A DNA stretch of 48,542 nucleotides from Gemmatimonadaceae bacterium (GTDB lineage Bacteria; Gemmatimonadota; Gemmatimonadetes; Gemmatimonadales; Gemmatimonadaceae), in contig JACCWE010000079.1 in assembly GCA_013697785.1 (NCBI GenBank), positions 1 to 48,542 of the forward strand, given 5' to 3'. Both the position numbers and the translations under genes were made by a program. Below are positions 39,246-47,559 of the stretch, in pieces; position 1 is the first letter of the stretch, and every line of letters starts with the position of its first letter. The notes beneath the pieces were generated by a model. It made no database searches. It had not been told where the DNA came from and saw nothing but the letters and a program-made list of their open reading frames with translations.

Positions 39246-40451
39246 CTAGCTGACCGTCGCTCCGCCGCGCTTGAGGCGGCCGATCAGCGCTTCCGTCGCG
39301 CGCACGTGTAGCACGAGCTCGGAGTCCTCACTCCGCTGATCGATCACCTCGCCCTCGCGATGCAGCTCGGCCAACAGCCGACCGTCGCTAACCGGGATTC
39401 GCACCTCCGACACCGGACGCATCGTCCGCACGCGCGTCGTCAGCGCGCGGAGCAGCGGCTCGAGGCCATGCTCCGAGACCGCCGAAACGAAGATCGAGTC
39501 CGGATACTTGTCCCGCACCTGCTCCTGCAGCGAGAGCAGCGCGTCGTTGTCGAGGCGGTCGATCTTGTTGAAGACGTGGAGCACGGGCTTCTCCAGCACG
39601 CCGAGCTCGTTCAACACACCATCGACGACGTGGACGTGATCCTCCCACGTCGATCGACTCGCATCGATCACGTGCAGGAGCAGATCCGACTCGTTTACCT
39701 CCTCGAGCGTCGCACGAAACGATGCCACGAGATGATGCGGCAGCTTCCTGATGAAGCCGACCGTATCGGTGACGAGCGCCTTTTGGTGCTCGCCGAGCTT
39801 CACCTCGCGCGTGAGCGGATCGAGCGTCGCGAAGAGCCGATCTTCGACGAACACCTGGGAGTCACCCGCGAGCGAACGCAGCACCGATGACTTCCCCGCG
39901 TTCGTGTATCCGACCAGCGACACGCGAAACTCACCCTTTCGCGAGTGCCGCTGCACCACGCGGGCGCGCGTCACGTCGACGAGGCGCTCCTTGAGCAGCT
40001 TGATCCGGTTGTTAATCAGCCGGCGATCGGTTTCCAGCTGTGTTTCACCGGGCCCGCGCATGCCGATGCCGCCGCGAAACTTTTCGAGGTGGGTCCACAT
40101 GCGCGTGAGGCGCGGCAGCGTGTACTCCAGCTGCGCGAGCTCCACCTGCATCTTCGCCTCGCTCGTGCGCGCGCGAGTCGCGAAGATGTCGAGAATCAGC
40201 TCCGCGCGATCCACGACGCGAGTGTTGAGCGCGGTCTCCACATTGCGCCCCTGGGCGGGCGAAAGCTCGTCGTCGAAGATGATGACCGTCGCCTGCTGGA
40301 CCTCGATGGCGAGGCGCAGCTCCTCGATCTTTCCCTTGCCGAGGTAGGTGCCGGGGTGTGGGCGGTCGAGCATCTGCGTCACTTCGCCAACGACCGTCGC
40401 TCCTGCCGTATCCGCGAGCTCGGCCAGCTCCTCGAGATGCTCGTTCAGCAA
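39246..40451 (-). CDS. hflX: GTPase HflX
   Basis: A ribosome-associated GTPase that rescues or splits stalled ribosomes. The N-terminal HflX domain (GTYLGKGKIEELRLAIE, IIFDDELSPAQGRNVE) is followed by the coiled linker (GPGETQLETDRR) and a G domain with G1 GYTNAGKSS, G3 DTVGFIRKLPH and G4 NKIDRL. Coordinates start at a TTG (40451), the first canonical codon, but family sequence (ERAILVGAP) continues upstream in frame to about 40538. The probable true start is a non-canonical ATT (40538, AGG seven bases upstream) or CTG (40517). Confidence 0.95.
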   Translation of the reverse strand: MLNEHLEELAELADTAGATVVGEVTQMLDRPHPGTYLGKGKIEELRLAIEVQQATVIIFDDELSPAQGRNVETALNTRVVDRAELILDIFATRARTSEAKMQVELAQLEYTLPRLTRMWTHLEKFRGGIGMRGPGETQLETDRRLINNRIKLLKERLVDVTRARVVQRHSRKGEFRVSLVGYTNAGKSSVLRSLAGDSQVFVEDRLFATLDPLTREVKLGEHQKALVTDTVGFIRKLPHHLVASFRATLEEVNESDLLLHVIDASRSTWEDHVHVVDGVLNELGVLEKPVLHVFNKIDRLDNDALLSLQEQVRDKYPDSIFVSAVSEHGLEPLLRALTTRVRTMRPVSEVRIPVSDGRLLAELHREGEVIDQRSEDSELVLHVRATEALIGRLKRGGATVS

Positions 40452-40565
40452 ATGTCTCGCGCGCGCGGACTTGATTGGCGCGCCAACGAGTATCGCGCGC
40501 TCAGCCGGCGGATGCAGATCGATCGAATTTCTTGAAATGGCTTTACCTGTTTTCCCGTTTCGCCG

Positions 40566-41033
40566 TCAGCGTACGCCGCTCAGCGAATTGAAATTTCCGG
40601 TGCGATCGTACTGGATCGTGAAGTCCCCCACACCCGAGCCCACGGTGAGATCGCCGAGCACGCGATAGGGAATGCTCCCCGTCTTCATCAGCTCGCGACC
40701 GGCTGCGTTCAGTCCGTTCCAGTTGAAGTGGAGCGGCAGCACGACTTCGGTCGAGTCGTTGCTCTGCACCATGAAGTGCTTGTCCAGCGCGCCGGCGCCG
40801 ACATCCAGCGAGTCCACCATCACCTTGTACGTAACCCGCGATGCGTCGAGCCGATAGCCGTTCGGATTATAAACGCTCAGGATGACGTCGAGGGTCCCGC
40901 CAGTGAGACCAATGCCTCCGACCTGGACGTTCTTGAAGGTGACGATCGGATCCTTGAAGCCGCCCCTGCCGAGGCCTGCGCACGACGCGCTCACGAGCGC
41001 GGCGGCAGCGATCAGTGCGAACTTGAGCCGCAT
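40566..41033 (-). CDS. LEA14/WHy-type exported protein, probable lipoprotein
   Basis: A 155-aa protein. The N-terminus MRLKFALIAAAALVSASCAG is a signal peptide ending in a cysteine; the lipobox SASC is atypical at -3, so lipidation is likely but not certain. The rest fits the water-stress/hypersensitive-response (LEA type 2) domain, with VTFKNVQVGGIGLTGGTLDV and LSVYNPNGYRLDASRVTYKV. Such domains are beta-sandwiches found in envelope proteins of many bacteria; the function is unclear. It lies between rarA and hflX in the same direction. Confidence 0.82.
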   Translation of the reverse strand: MRLKFALIAAAALVSASCAGLGRGGFKDPIVTFKNVQVGGIGLTGGTLDVILSVYNPNGYRLDASRVTYKVMVDSLDVGAGALDKHFMVQSNDSTEVVLPLHFNWNGLNAAGRELMKTGSIPYRVLGDLTVGSGVGDFTIQYDRTGNFNSLSGVR

Positions 41034-41052
41034 ACTCACTCCGATAGTGTGA

Positions 41053-42435
41053 TCAGCCGCTCGACGACGAATCGTCGTCCGCAGCCTTCTTCCTGATCTC
41101 GGCCCACCACGCGAGCCGCTTGCTGATCTCCTTCTCGAAGCCGAAGCGGCCGGGCTCGTAGAGCACGGTGCCCCGAAGCGCATCGGGAAGGTACTCCTGC
41201 GGAATGTAGGCGTCCTCCGCGTCGTGCGCGTACTGATACCCTTTATGATACCCCAGTTCCTTCATCAGTGCGGTCGGCGCGTTGCGGATAGGCATCGGCA
41301 CGCCCTCCGCCGGCGACTCCCGCGCGGCCGCGAGCGCGGCTGAGAGCGCGTTCTTCGCGCTGTTCGATTTCGGTGCGGTCGCGAGATAGATCGTCATCTC
41401 GGCCAGCGGCAAATAGCCCTCCGGCGCGCCGAGCATGTGCCACGCATCTCGAGCGGCAACCGCGAGCTGCAGCGCATTCGGATCCGCGAGTCCGACATCC
41501 TCCGCGGCCATCGCGATCGCGCGGCGAAAGATCGTCATCGGATCCTCACCGCCCTCGATCATGCGCGCCATCCAGTAGAGCGCACCCTGCGGATCGGAGC
41601 CGCGCAGCGATTTGTGGTACGCGGAGAGAAGGTTGAAGTGCTCCTCACCGGATTTGTCGTGGCGCGCGAAGCGCAGCTGCATCGCATCACGCGCGACCGC
41701 CACGGTGATGCGCCCCTTCGCTCCGACGTGCGACGCCGCTGCGTCCAGCACCGTGAGGGCGCGGCGCGCGTCTCCGTCGGCCTCGGTGGCGAGGACGGCG
41801 AGCGCGTCGTCGTCGATCTCGAGCTCCTGGTCGCCGAGCCCGCGCCCGCGATCCTCGAGCGCGCTGCGGAGCACCTTCGTCACATCCTCCGGCGTGAGCG
41901 CCCGGAGCACGAACACGCGCGTGCGCGAGAGGAGCGCGCCGTTGATCTCGAACGACGGATTCTCCGTGGTTGCGCCGATGAGTGTCACGGTCCCGCGCTC
42001 GACATGCGGGAGAAATGCGTCCTGCTGCGCGCGGTTGAGTCGATGAATCTCGTCCACGAACAGCACCGTGCCGCGGCCGCTCATCGCGAGGCGCTCCTCG
42101 GCCGCCGCGATGATCTCGCGCACGCGCGGCACGCCCTCCGTCACGGCGGAGAACGGGACGAACTCGCGCTCCGTGTAGTTCGCGATGAGCAGCGCCAACG
42201 TCGTCTTGCCGCTTCCAGGCGGACCCCAGAAGAGCATCGATGTCACCTTCCCCCGCTCGATCGACTCGCGGAGCGCCATCCCCGGCGCGAGCAGATGCTC
42301 CTGTCCCACGAACTCGTCGAGCGAGCCAGGGCGCATGCGCGCGGCGAGCGGCTGTGAGCCGGGGGGCGGCTGGAACAGCGATGGCGCCGCGGAACCCGTT
42401 CCCGCGCGACCGCGAACACCCTTCCCCGTCGCCAT
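41053..42435 (-). CDS. rarA: Replication-associated recombination protein A (RarA/MgsA)
   Basis: A 460-aa AAA+ ATPase of the clamp-loader clade. Walker A is GPPGSGKT (71-78), Walker B FVDEIHR (126-132), sensor 1 GATTENP, and the C-terminal MgsA domain (DAEDAYIPQEYLP) is complete. RarA acts at stalled replication forks. The ATG at 42435 lies two bases after the ZIP gene stop. The N-terminal 25 residues are a basic, low-complexity leader before LAARMRPGSLDEFVGQEHLL. Confidence 0.95.
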   Translation of the reverse strand: MATGKGVRGRAGTGSAAPSLFQPPPGSQPLAARMRPGSLDEFVGQEHLLAPGMALRESIERGKVTSMLFWGPPGSGKTTLALLIANYTEREFVPFSAVTEGVPRVREIIAAAEERLAMSGRGTVLFVDEIHRLNRAQQDAFLPHVERGTVTLIGATTENPSFEINGALLSRTRVFVLRALTPEDVTKVLRSALEDRGRGLGDQELEIDDDALAVLATEADGDARRALTVLDAAASHVGAKGRITVAVARDAMQLRFARHDKSGEEHFNLLSAYHKSLRGSDPQGALYWMARMIEGGEDPMTIFRRAIAMAAEDVGLADPNALQLAVAARDAWHMLGAPEGYLPLAEMTIYLATAPKSNSAKNALSAALAAARESPAEGVPMPIRNAPTALMKELGYHKGYQYAHDAEDAYIPQEYLPDALRGTVLYEPGRFGFEKEISKRLAWWAEIRKKAADDDSSSSG

Positions 42436-42437
42436 CG

Positions 42438-43154
42438 TCAGATTCCCGCGACCGCGCGCGTCGCGAAGTACAGTGCGCACCCCGTCACGAACGCGAGCTG
42501 CGGCCGCCAATCCCGCTTGCCCTGAAATTCGGGTACCAGATTCGAGGCAGCCACGTAGAGCGTCACTCCTGCCGAAAGTCCAAGTCCCACCGCGTCGAGC
42601 GCAGGCACGGCGTCGGTGACGAAGACACCTGCCATCGTCGACAGACCCAGCGCGAGCCCGGCCTGCACCGCTCTTGCACGCCCCGCGCCAGCAGCGAGAA
42701 AGAGGCTCGCGATTGCGAAGCCCTCGGGGAGCTTGTGCAGGACGATCGCGATGAAGACCAGAGAGCCGAGCGCGGCGCTGACGTGGAAGGCGCTGGCGAT
42801 CGCGACGCCATCGACGAAGGTGTGCAGCAGCAGCCCGACGAGCGCCGAGAAGCTGACGAGCTCAGTGACCTCGTGCGTCTCCTCGCCGAAGTGGAAGTGC
42901 GGCGCGAGCATGTGCTGCGTGAGATGCACGAGCAGGTAGCCGGCGAGCGCCGCCATCGCGCCTCGCGCGCCCGAGCGCTCGATGGCCTCGGGAAAAATGT
43001 CGGTGAGGCAGACGCAGATCATGAAACCCGCGGCGAGCGCAATCATCGCATGGAGGGCGCGCGTGCTCCACTTCGAGCGCGTCGCGACGACGAGGGCGCC
43101 GATGACGTTCGCCGCCGCAGCGACCGCGGCGTAAATCAGCGGTGTGCGCGTCAC
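42438..43154 (-). CDS. ZIP-family metal transporter
   Basis: A 238-aa membrane protein with about eight helices. ZIP signature residues are HTFVDGVAIASAF in helix 4 and HKLPEGFAIASLF in helix 5, supplying the His/Asp/Glu metal-site ligands. A short His-rich loop (HFHFGEETHE) sits between helices 3 and 4. The family imports zinc, iron or manganese in most cases. The GTG start at 43154 overlaps the upstream unknown gene's stop by four bases. No Fur or Zur box was recognised. Confidence 0.9.
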   Translation of the reverse strand: MTRTPLIYAAVAAAANVIGALVVATRSKWSTRALHAMIALAAGFMICVCLTDIFPEAIERSGARGAMAALAGYLLVHLTQHMLAPHFHFGEETHEVTELVSFSALVGLLLHTFVDGVAIASAFHVSAALGSLVFIAIVLHKLPEGFAIASLFLAAGAGRARAVQAGLALGLSTMAGVFVTDAVPALDAVGLGLSAGVTLYVAASNLVPEFQGKRDWRPQLAFVTGCALYFATRAVAGI

Positions 43155-43678
43155 TCGGCCGTGAGCCCGAGCGATTCGACGAACGTGTCGAGCGCGAACT
43201 CGAGCTCGGGCGCCGCCGGGAATTCATGGCGTGAGAGCTTCCAGCTGTTCGTGCGCACGAGCCGGCGCTCTTCGAGCCCTTTCCCCTGCAGCAGATAGAG
43301 CCAGCGATCGGTGCGCGCGTAAATGAAGAGCTCGAGCATCGGATTGAGCGTGAGTTGGTCTTCGCCGGAGTAGATCGCGATCTCGACACCGCCCGCGGCA
43401 GCGACGAGCGTCTTGATGCGTGTGAGCGCATCGCGGACGTCGGGGAGCGGAAGACGGTCACCGCGCCATTTGCGCTTGCGGCGCGCATCGACGATCGCGA
43501 CGTCGATGGCCGGCGGCAGCTGCTCGATCAGCGCCAGCAGGAGATCGACGATGCGCTCCGCGTGCGCGACGACGTGCGCGCTGTAGTAGTCGTCTTCCTT
43601 CGAGAAGACGAAGCCGTCGGCTGCGGAGCGAAAGCGCTTCCACACCGAAGTCTCAGGTTGGCGGCCGCGAAACCACAT
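43151..43678 (-). CDS. Conserved-looking protein of unknown function (175 aa)
   Basis: I do not recognise this protein. It is 175 aa and begins MWFRGRQPETSVWKRFRSAA. It is soluble, of mixed alpha/beta character, without signal peptide or clear catalytic motif. Notable stretches are DGFVFSKEDDYYSAHVVAHAERIVDLL, IDVAIVDARRKRKWRGDRLP and LFIYARTDRWLYLLQGKGLEERR. The start lies 11 bases after the CCA-adding enzyme stop, and its stop overlaps the ZIP gene (GTGA), so it is embedded in a coupled operon, arguing for a real gene. Confidence 0.75.
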   Translation of the reverse strand: MWFRGRQPETSVWKRFRSAADGFVFSKEDDYYSAHVVAHAERIVDLLLALIEQLPPAIDVAIVDARRKRKWRGDRLPLPDVRDALTRIKTLVAAAGGVEIAIYSGEDQLTLNPMLELFIYARTDRWLYLLQGKGLEERRLVRTNSWKLSRHEFPAAPELEFALDTFVESLGLTAE

Positions 43679-43689
43679 CTGCAGCTCTC

Positions 43690-44982
43690 TTAGGAGTGTT
43701 GTGCGCCGGCGAGCTCGCTCGCGCGCGCGAGCAGCTGGTCGTTCGTGTTGCGGGCAGGATCGTCGAGCACCCATTCGAGGAGTGCACGCAGCGTCGATCC
43801 GAGCTGCGGCCCCGCCTTGATGCCGGCCTTCATGAGGTCGCCGCCATCGATGGAAAGATCGCCGGTTTCGAGCGGATCGCGAAGTGCGATGAGCCCCGCG
43901 CGATCCCGGAGCGCACGCACGCCGCCGCGCCGAATCGGGCCGGAGTCGCCGTCCTCGGCCGCGAAGCGGGCGTCGAGCACCGTGAAGAACGCGTCGACAC
44001 GTGTGCGCCCAATCGCCGCGACCCAGCGGCGCATCGCACCATCCGACCAGCTCTCGCCGCCCACCGACTCGCGGATCTCTGCCGCGAGCGCGTGCCACCG
44101 CTCGAGCAGATCTCCGACCCAGTGCACGCGCTCGTTCGAGAAGCGCAGCCCGCGAAGCAGATCGCGCGCGGCGGCCGGCTCGACATCGAGCACGAGCGCG
44201 GTCAGGCGGTTCACGGTGTGCTGCGTTTGCTCTGCGCTCGCATCCCTCGCGCGCGGGAGCAGGTCGAGCGTCGCGAGCGCGACGTCGCTGATCTCTGCGA
44301 GCGGCGGAGCAACCACCGCGAACGCGCCGCTGTTTCGCCACAGCCGGAATGCGTCTCCCGGCCGTTCGACCTGCTGCATCGTCTTCTCGATCTCCTGCTG
44401 CACGCGCTCCATCGACAGCCGCCCGAGATGCGGCGCCGACTCGGTGATCGCGGCCCACGTCTCGCTCTCGATCGCGAAGCCGAAGCGCGCCGCGAAGCGC
44501 ATCGCGCGCAGCGCGCGCAGCCGGTCCTCTCGCATCCGGTCCGCGGCGACGCCAACCGCGCGCACGAGTCTGTCCGCGAGATCCTTACGACCGTGGAAGG
44601 GGTCGAAGATCTCGCGCGAATTCGGCGAGTACGCGATCGCGTTGATGGTGAAGTCCCGCCGCGCGAGATCTTCCTCGAAGCTCGCGCCGAACTCCACCAC
44701 CGCATGCCGCCCGTCCGTCTGCACATCTCGGCGAAAGGTCGTGACCTCGTGCATCACGCCGTCCTTGTCGAGCACGCCCACGGTGCCGAAATCGATTCCG
44801 ACGGGCACCGTGCGCCGGAAGAGCTTCTGGACCTGCTGCGGTGTCGCCGCTGTCGCGATGTCCCAGTCGAGATTTGCGTGCCCCAGCAGGGCATCGCGCA
44901 CGGCCCCGCCCACGAACCAGCTCTCGTGCCCGGCCCGGAGCAACAGCTGGGCAATCTCGAGAACGGTTGCGGGAGGCTGCAT
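43690..44982 (-). CDS. cca: CCA tRNA nucleotidyltransferase
   Basis: A 430-aa class II nucleotidyltransferase. Motif A is FVGGAVRD (23-30) with catalytic DWD (39-41); motif B is RRDFTINAIAY, followed by DRMREDRLRALRAMRFAARFGF. C-terminal helical domains are diverged, as is usual. It adds or repairs the 3' CCA of tRNAs; both tRNA genes in this window lack encoded CCA. Poly(A) polymerase activity cannot be excluded from sequence. I use the ATG at 44982 (MQPPATVLEIAQLLL); an in-frame GTG at 45030 would abut the divergent gene. Confidence 0.92.
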   Translation of the reverse strand: MQPPATVLEIAQLLLRAGHESWFVGGAVRDALLGHANLDWDIATAATPQQVQKLFRRTVPVGIDFGTVGVLDKDGVMHEVTTFRRDVQTDGRHAVVEFGASFEEDLARRDFTINAIAYSPNSREIFDPFHGRKDLADRLVRAVGVAADRMREDRLRALRAMRFAARFGFAIESETWAAITESAPHLGRLSMERVQQEIEKTMQQVERPGDAFRLWRNSGAFAVVAPPLAEISDVALATLDLLPRARDASAEQTQHTVNRLTALVLDVEPAAARDLLRGLRFSNERVHWVGDLLERWHALAAEIRESVGGESWSDGAMRRWVAAIGRTRVDAFFTVLDARFAAEDGDSGPIRRGGVRALRDRAGLIALRDPLETGDLSIDGGDLMKAGIKAGPQLGSTLRALLEWVLDDPARNTNDQLLARASELAGAQHS

Positions 44983-45017
44983 CAAAGCGTCGCCCCCCGA
45001 GGACCCCGCGGAACCAC

Positions 45018-45023
45018 TATCTT
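45018..45023 (+). promoter_or_regulatory. Possible -10 element (TATCTT) before the gene at 45033
   Basis: TATCTT ends nine bases before the ATG at 45033, close enough for a leaderless transcript. The same hexamer stands four bases before the rex ATG. No convincing -35 box is visible. Confidence 0.35.
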
Positions 45024-45032
45024 TATTCACCT

Positions 45033-45458
45033 ATGCAGCTCACAGACATTCTCGACCAAAGCTCCGCGATGCCCGACTTCAAGGCCGCGGTCCTCTCCGT
45101 CCGCGAACGCATTCGTACTCCGCTCGTCACCTCCGCGCGCCCGGTCCCGCACGTCAAGATCGTGCGTCTGCTGACGCATCTCCTCGAAGCCGAGCCCGAG
45201 CTCGCGATCACGTCGGTTCGCATCCATGCAGACTCCGGCTGCTCCGATCTCACCGGTATCATCGACGTCTCCTGCGTCGACGGCGCGCGTCGTTTCGCCT
45301 TCAGCTGGGACTGCGCCTGGCGGGCACACGAGATGGGTTGGACGGACTGCTTCGGCTTCCCCGACCAGATGCGTGCGGCACGCGAATACGACTGGCGCTG
45401 CTTCAAGAGCTGGCAGTCGGTGGACGAAACGCGCAACGAGAGCTTCGCCACGGCGTGA
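45033..45458 (+). CDS. Protein of unknown function (141 aa)
   Basis: I do not recognise this family. The 141-aa product has a helical N-terminal half (FKAAVLSVRERIRTP; HVKIVRLLTHLLEAEPELAI) and a C-terminal half rich in Trp and Cys (CSDLTGIIDVSCVDGARRFAF, SWDCAWRAHEMGWTDCFGFP). It has no signal peptide or membrane segment. It is the only plus-strand gene between two minus-strand operons and is divergent from cca by about 50 bases. The compact, non-repetitive sequence and own promoter-like element support a real gene. Confidence 0.7.
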   Translation: MQLTDILDQSSAMPDFKAAVLSVRERIRTPLVTSARPVPHVKIVRLLTHLLEAEPELAITSVRIHADSGCSDLTGIIDVSCVDGARRFAFSWDCAWRAHEMGWTDCFGFPDQMRAAREYDWRCFKSWQSVDETRNESFATA

Positions 45459-45479
45459 TCGTGCGTGCAGTGCCATCCG

Positions 45480-46235
45480 TCATCCGCACAGCACCGCTCC
45501 ACCGTTGACGTTCAGGATCTCGCCCGTGATGTGGCGCGCGCGGTCCGAGCATAGAAACACGATCGGCGCGGCGATGTCCTCAGCCGTCGCCACACGCCCC
45601 AGCGGAATCGTCCTTTCCACCTTCGCGCGCCCATCGCCCACGAGCGACGCCGCCGCCATCTCGGTATCGACCCAGCCAGGCGCGACGCTGTTGAAGGTGA
45701 TGTCCCGCGGCGCTACCTCCACGGCCACCGACTTCACGAACGAGATCATCGCCCCGCGTGAGGCCGCGTAGTCCGAGTGCCCTGCCTCGCCGCGCTGGCC
45801 CGCAGTGCTCGACACGAGGACGATGTGCCCATGGTCCGAGATCGCGCGCACCGCCGATCGCGACGTCGTGAACATCGAATCGAGATTCGCGCGCATCGTG
45901 GTGTGCCAGCGATCGTCATTCATCTCGGCCAGCGGGACGTCCTCGAACGGCCAGATCGCCGCGTTGCCGACGAAGATGTCGAGGCCTCCGAACTCGCGCT
46001 TCGCCCGCGCGAACAGCGAGTCGGTGCCGCCCGATGCGCTCAGGTCTGATGCGTGCGCGAAGACGCGCACGCCGAACCCCGCGATTTTGCGAGCCACGTC
46101 CTGCGCGTCCTTCTCTCGATTGCGATAGCCGATGCCGACGTCGGCACCGCACTCCGCGAGCAACAACGCCGTCGCCGCACCGATGCCACGCGATCCACCG
46201 GTGACGAGTGCGCGCTTTCCCTTGAGATCGATCAT
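45480..46235 (-). CDS. SDR-family oxidoreductase (FabG-like) with YxxxR active site
   Basis: A 251-aa classical short-chain dehydrogenase. The NAD(P) motif is TGGSRGIG (12-19), NAA is at 91-93, the catalytic Ser is in VSSTAG (142-143) and the Tyr is Y156. The expected lysine at Y+4 is replaced by arginine (YAASR, R160). The closing VAPGWVDTEM and VNGGAVLCG segments fit FabG-type reductases. The substrate is unknown. Its ATG overlaps the gmhA stop (ATGA), tying it to a sugar/lipid operon. Confidence 0.88.
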   Translation of the reverse strand: MIDLKGKRALVTGGSRGIGAATALLLAECGADVGIGYRNREKDAQDVARKIAGFGVRVFAHASDLSASGGTDSLFARAKREFGGLDIFVGNAAIWPFEDVPLAEMNDDRWHTTMRANLDSMFTTSRSAVRAISDHGHIVLVSSTAGQRGEAGHSDYAASRGAMISFVKSVAVEVAPRDITFNSVAPGWVDTEMAAASLVGDGRAKVERTIPLGRVATAEDIAAPIVFLCSDRARHITGEILNVNGGAVLCG

Positions 46236-46804
46236 AGCTCCCGCTCGATGAGTTCACAGATCGCGTGCTCGATACAGAGATGCAACTCCTGCGCACGGTC
46301 CGTGCGCTCGGTCGGAATCACCACGCTCACGTCGGCGAGCGCCCGCAGCGCGCCGCCGCTCCGCGCGGAAAACGCGAGTACCTTCACGCCGACGCGCTTT
46401 GCGGCCTCGGCCGCACGCAGCACATTGGGCGATTCTCCACTGGTCGAGTGGATCACGAGCAGGTCACCGGGTCGCGCCAGCGCCTCGACCTGTCGAGCGA
46501 ACACCTGCTCGAAGCCGAGATCATTCGCCGCCGCCGTGAGGAGTGAGCTGTCCGTGGTGAGCGCGATCGCCGCCACCGCCCGCCGCGCGCGCATGTAGCG
46601 CACGACGTATTCCGTCGCGAGATGCTGCGCGTCGGCAGCGCTGCCGCCGTTGCCGCAGAAGAACAGCGTTCGCCCCGCCTTCACGGTCGAGCGCAACAGC
46701 TCCGCCGCGGCGTCGAAGTCCGCCTCGAGCGCTGCTGCGCTGGCGAGCGCCGTCGCCGAGAGCTCGCGCAGCGCACGCACCACGCTCCCGGCGCCGTCGC
46801 TCAC
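46232..46804 (-). CDS. gmhA: Phosphoheptose isomerase (GmhA-type SIS protein)
   Basis: A 190-aa SIS-domain protein. GNGGSAADAQHLATEYVVRY contains the catalytic E65, and the C-terminal ELHLCIEH supplies H180; both align with the Escherichia coli GmhA residues of the same number. Other matches are AANDLGFEQVFARQVEAL and HSTSGESPNVL. It isomerises sedoheptulose-7-phosphate to heptose-7-phosphate, the first step towards ADP-heptose. The GTG start at 46804 has GAGG five bases upstream and overlaps the PHP gene stop by four bases. Confidence 0.9.
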   Translation of the reverse strand: MSDGAGSVVRALRELSATALASAAALEADFDAAAELLRSTVKAGRTLFFCGNGGSAADAQHLATEYVVRYMRARRAVAAIALTTDSSLLTAAANDLGFEQVFARQVEALARPGDLLVIHSTSGESPNVLRAAEAAKRVGVKVLAFSARSGGALRALADVSVVIPTERTDRAQELHLCIEHAICELIEREL

Positions 46805-47559
46805 GACCGCCTCAGGAACATCGACTTGAGCTTCGTTAGCATTCCATGGTCCGTTTCGGGAATGGGGTTTACCGGCAGCACCGCTTCCCTGTTCAGCAGA
46901 CGGCGCGCGTTGATCGTGCAGAGGAGCTCCGCCTGCTCGTGCGCGTCGATCCCCTCGAGCCAGTCGCGCGCCATCGCGAGGGAGCGCGAGTCGCCGTGCG
47001 TGTCGCTCGCGATGCAGTCGATGAGTCCTTCCTCGAGCAGCCTCCGCGCGAGGCGCGACGTCGGCGCGTTGCCGAAGACCATCACTGCGTCCATCTGAAT
47101 CACCGCGCCCACGCTCCGCCATTCGCGCACGATCTGCGGCGTGCACTGATGATAGCGCTCGGGGTGCGCGATCACCGGAGTGACACCGCTCATGCGGATG
47201 CGGAGAATCTCCTGCGTCGCCCCCGGTGGCACGTGCATGCGCGGGAACTCGACGAGCGCAGCGCCGGAGTCGCCGAGATGGAGGTGCGGCGCGCGCAGAT
47301 CCGCACCCGGCGCGTCGAGCATGATCTCCCACCCGAGCACGAGCTGCGGCAGCGACGGCGCGTGCTCTACGAGAGTCGCCAGAATCGCACGATTGCGCTC
47401 GATCGGCGCGCGGTGCGCTTCCGTCGCGTTGAGGTGCGGCGTGCACACGAGCACCGTCACGCCGTCCTGCCGAAAGCGCTCCAGAACCGGCACGGATGCT
47501 TCGACGGATGGCGACCCATCGTCGACGCCAGGGAGGAGATGAGTATGGATGTCGATCAT
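46801..47559 (-). CDS. PHP-domain phosphatase, CpsB/CapC (YwqE)-like
   Basis: A 252-aa PHP-fold metallophosphatase. MIDIHTHLLPGVDDG at the N-terminus, CTPHLN, GWEIMLD, IAHPERY and CIASDTHGD supply the expected metal ligands of CpsB-type protein tyrosine phosphatases, which control polysaccharide export kinases. No tyrosine kinase lies in this window. Because it is coupled by overlaps to pcrB upstream and gmhA downstream, a sugar-phosphate or lipid-phosphate substrate is a reasonable alternative. The start at 47559 overlaps the pcrB stop (ATGA). Confidence 0.85.
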   Translation of the reverse strand: MIDIHTHLLPGVDDGSPSVEASVPVLERFRQDGVTVLVCTPHLNATEAHRAPIERNRAILATLVEHAPSLPQLVLGWEIMLDAPGADLRAPHLHLGDSGAALVEFPRMHVPPGATQEILRIRMSGVTPVIAHPERYHQCTPQIVREWRSVGAVIQMDAVMVFGNAPTSRLARRLLEEGLIDCIASDTHGDSRSLAMARDWLEGIDAHEQAELLCTINARRLLNREAVLPVNPIPETDHGMLTKLKSMFLRRS

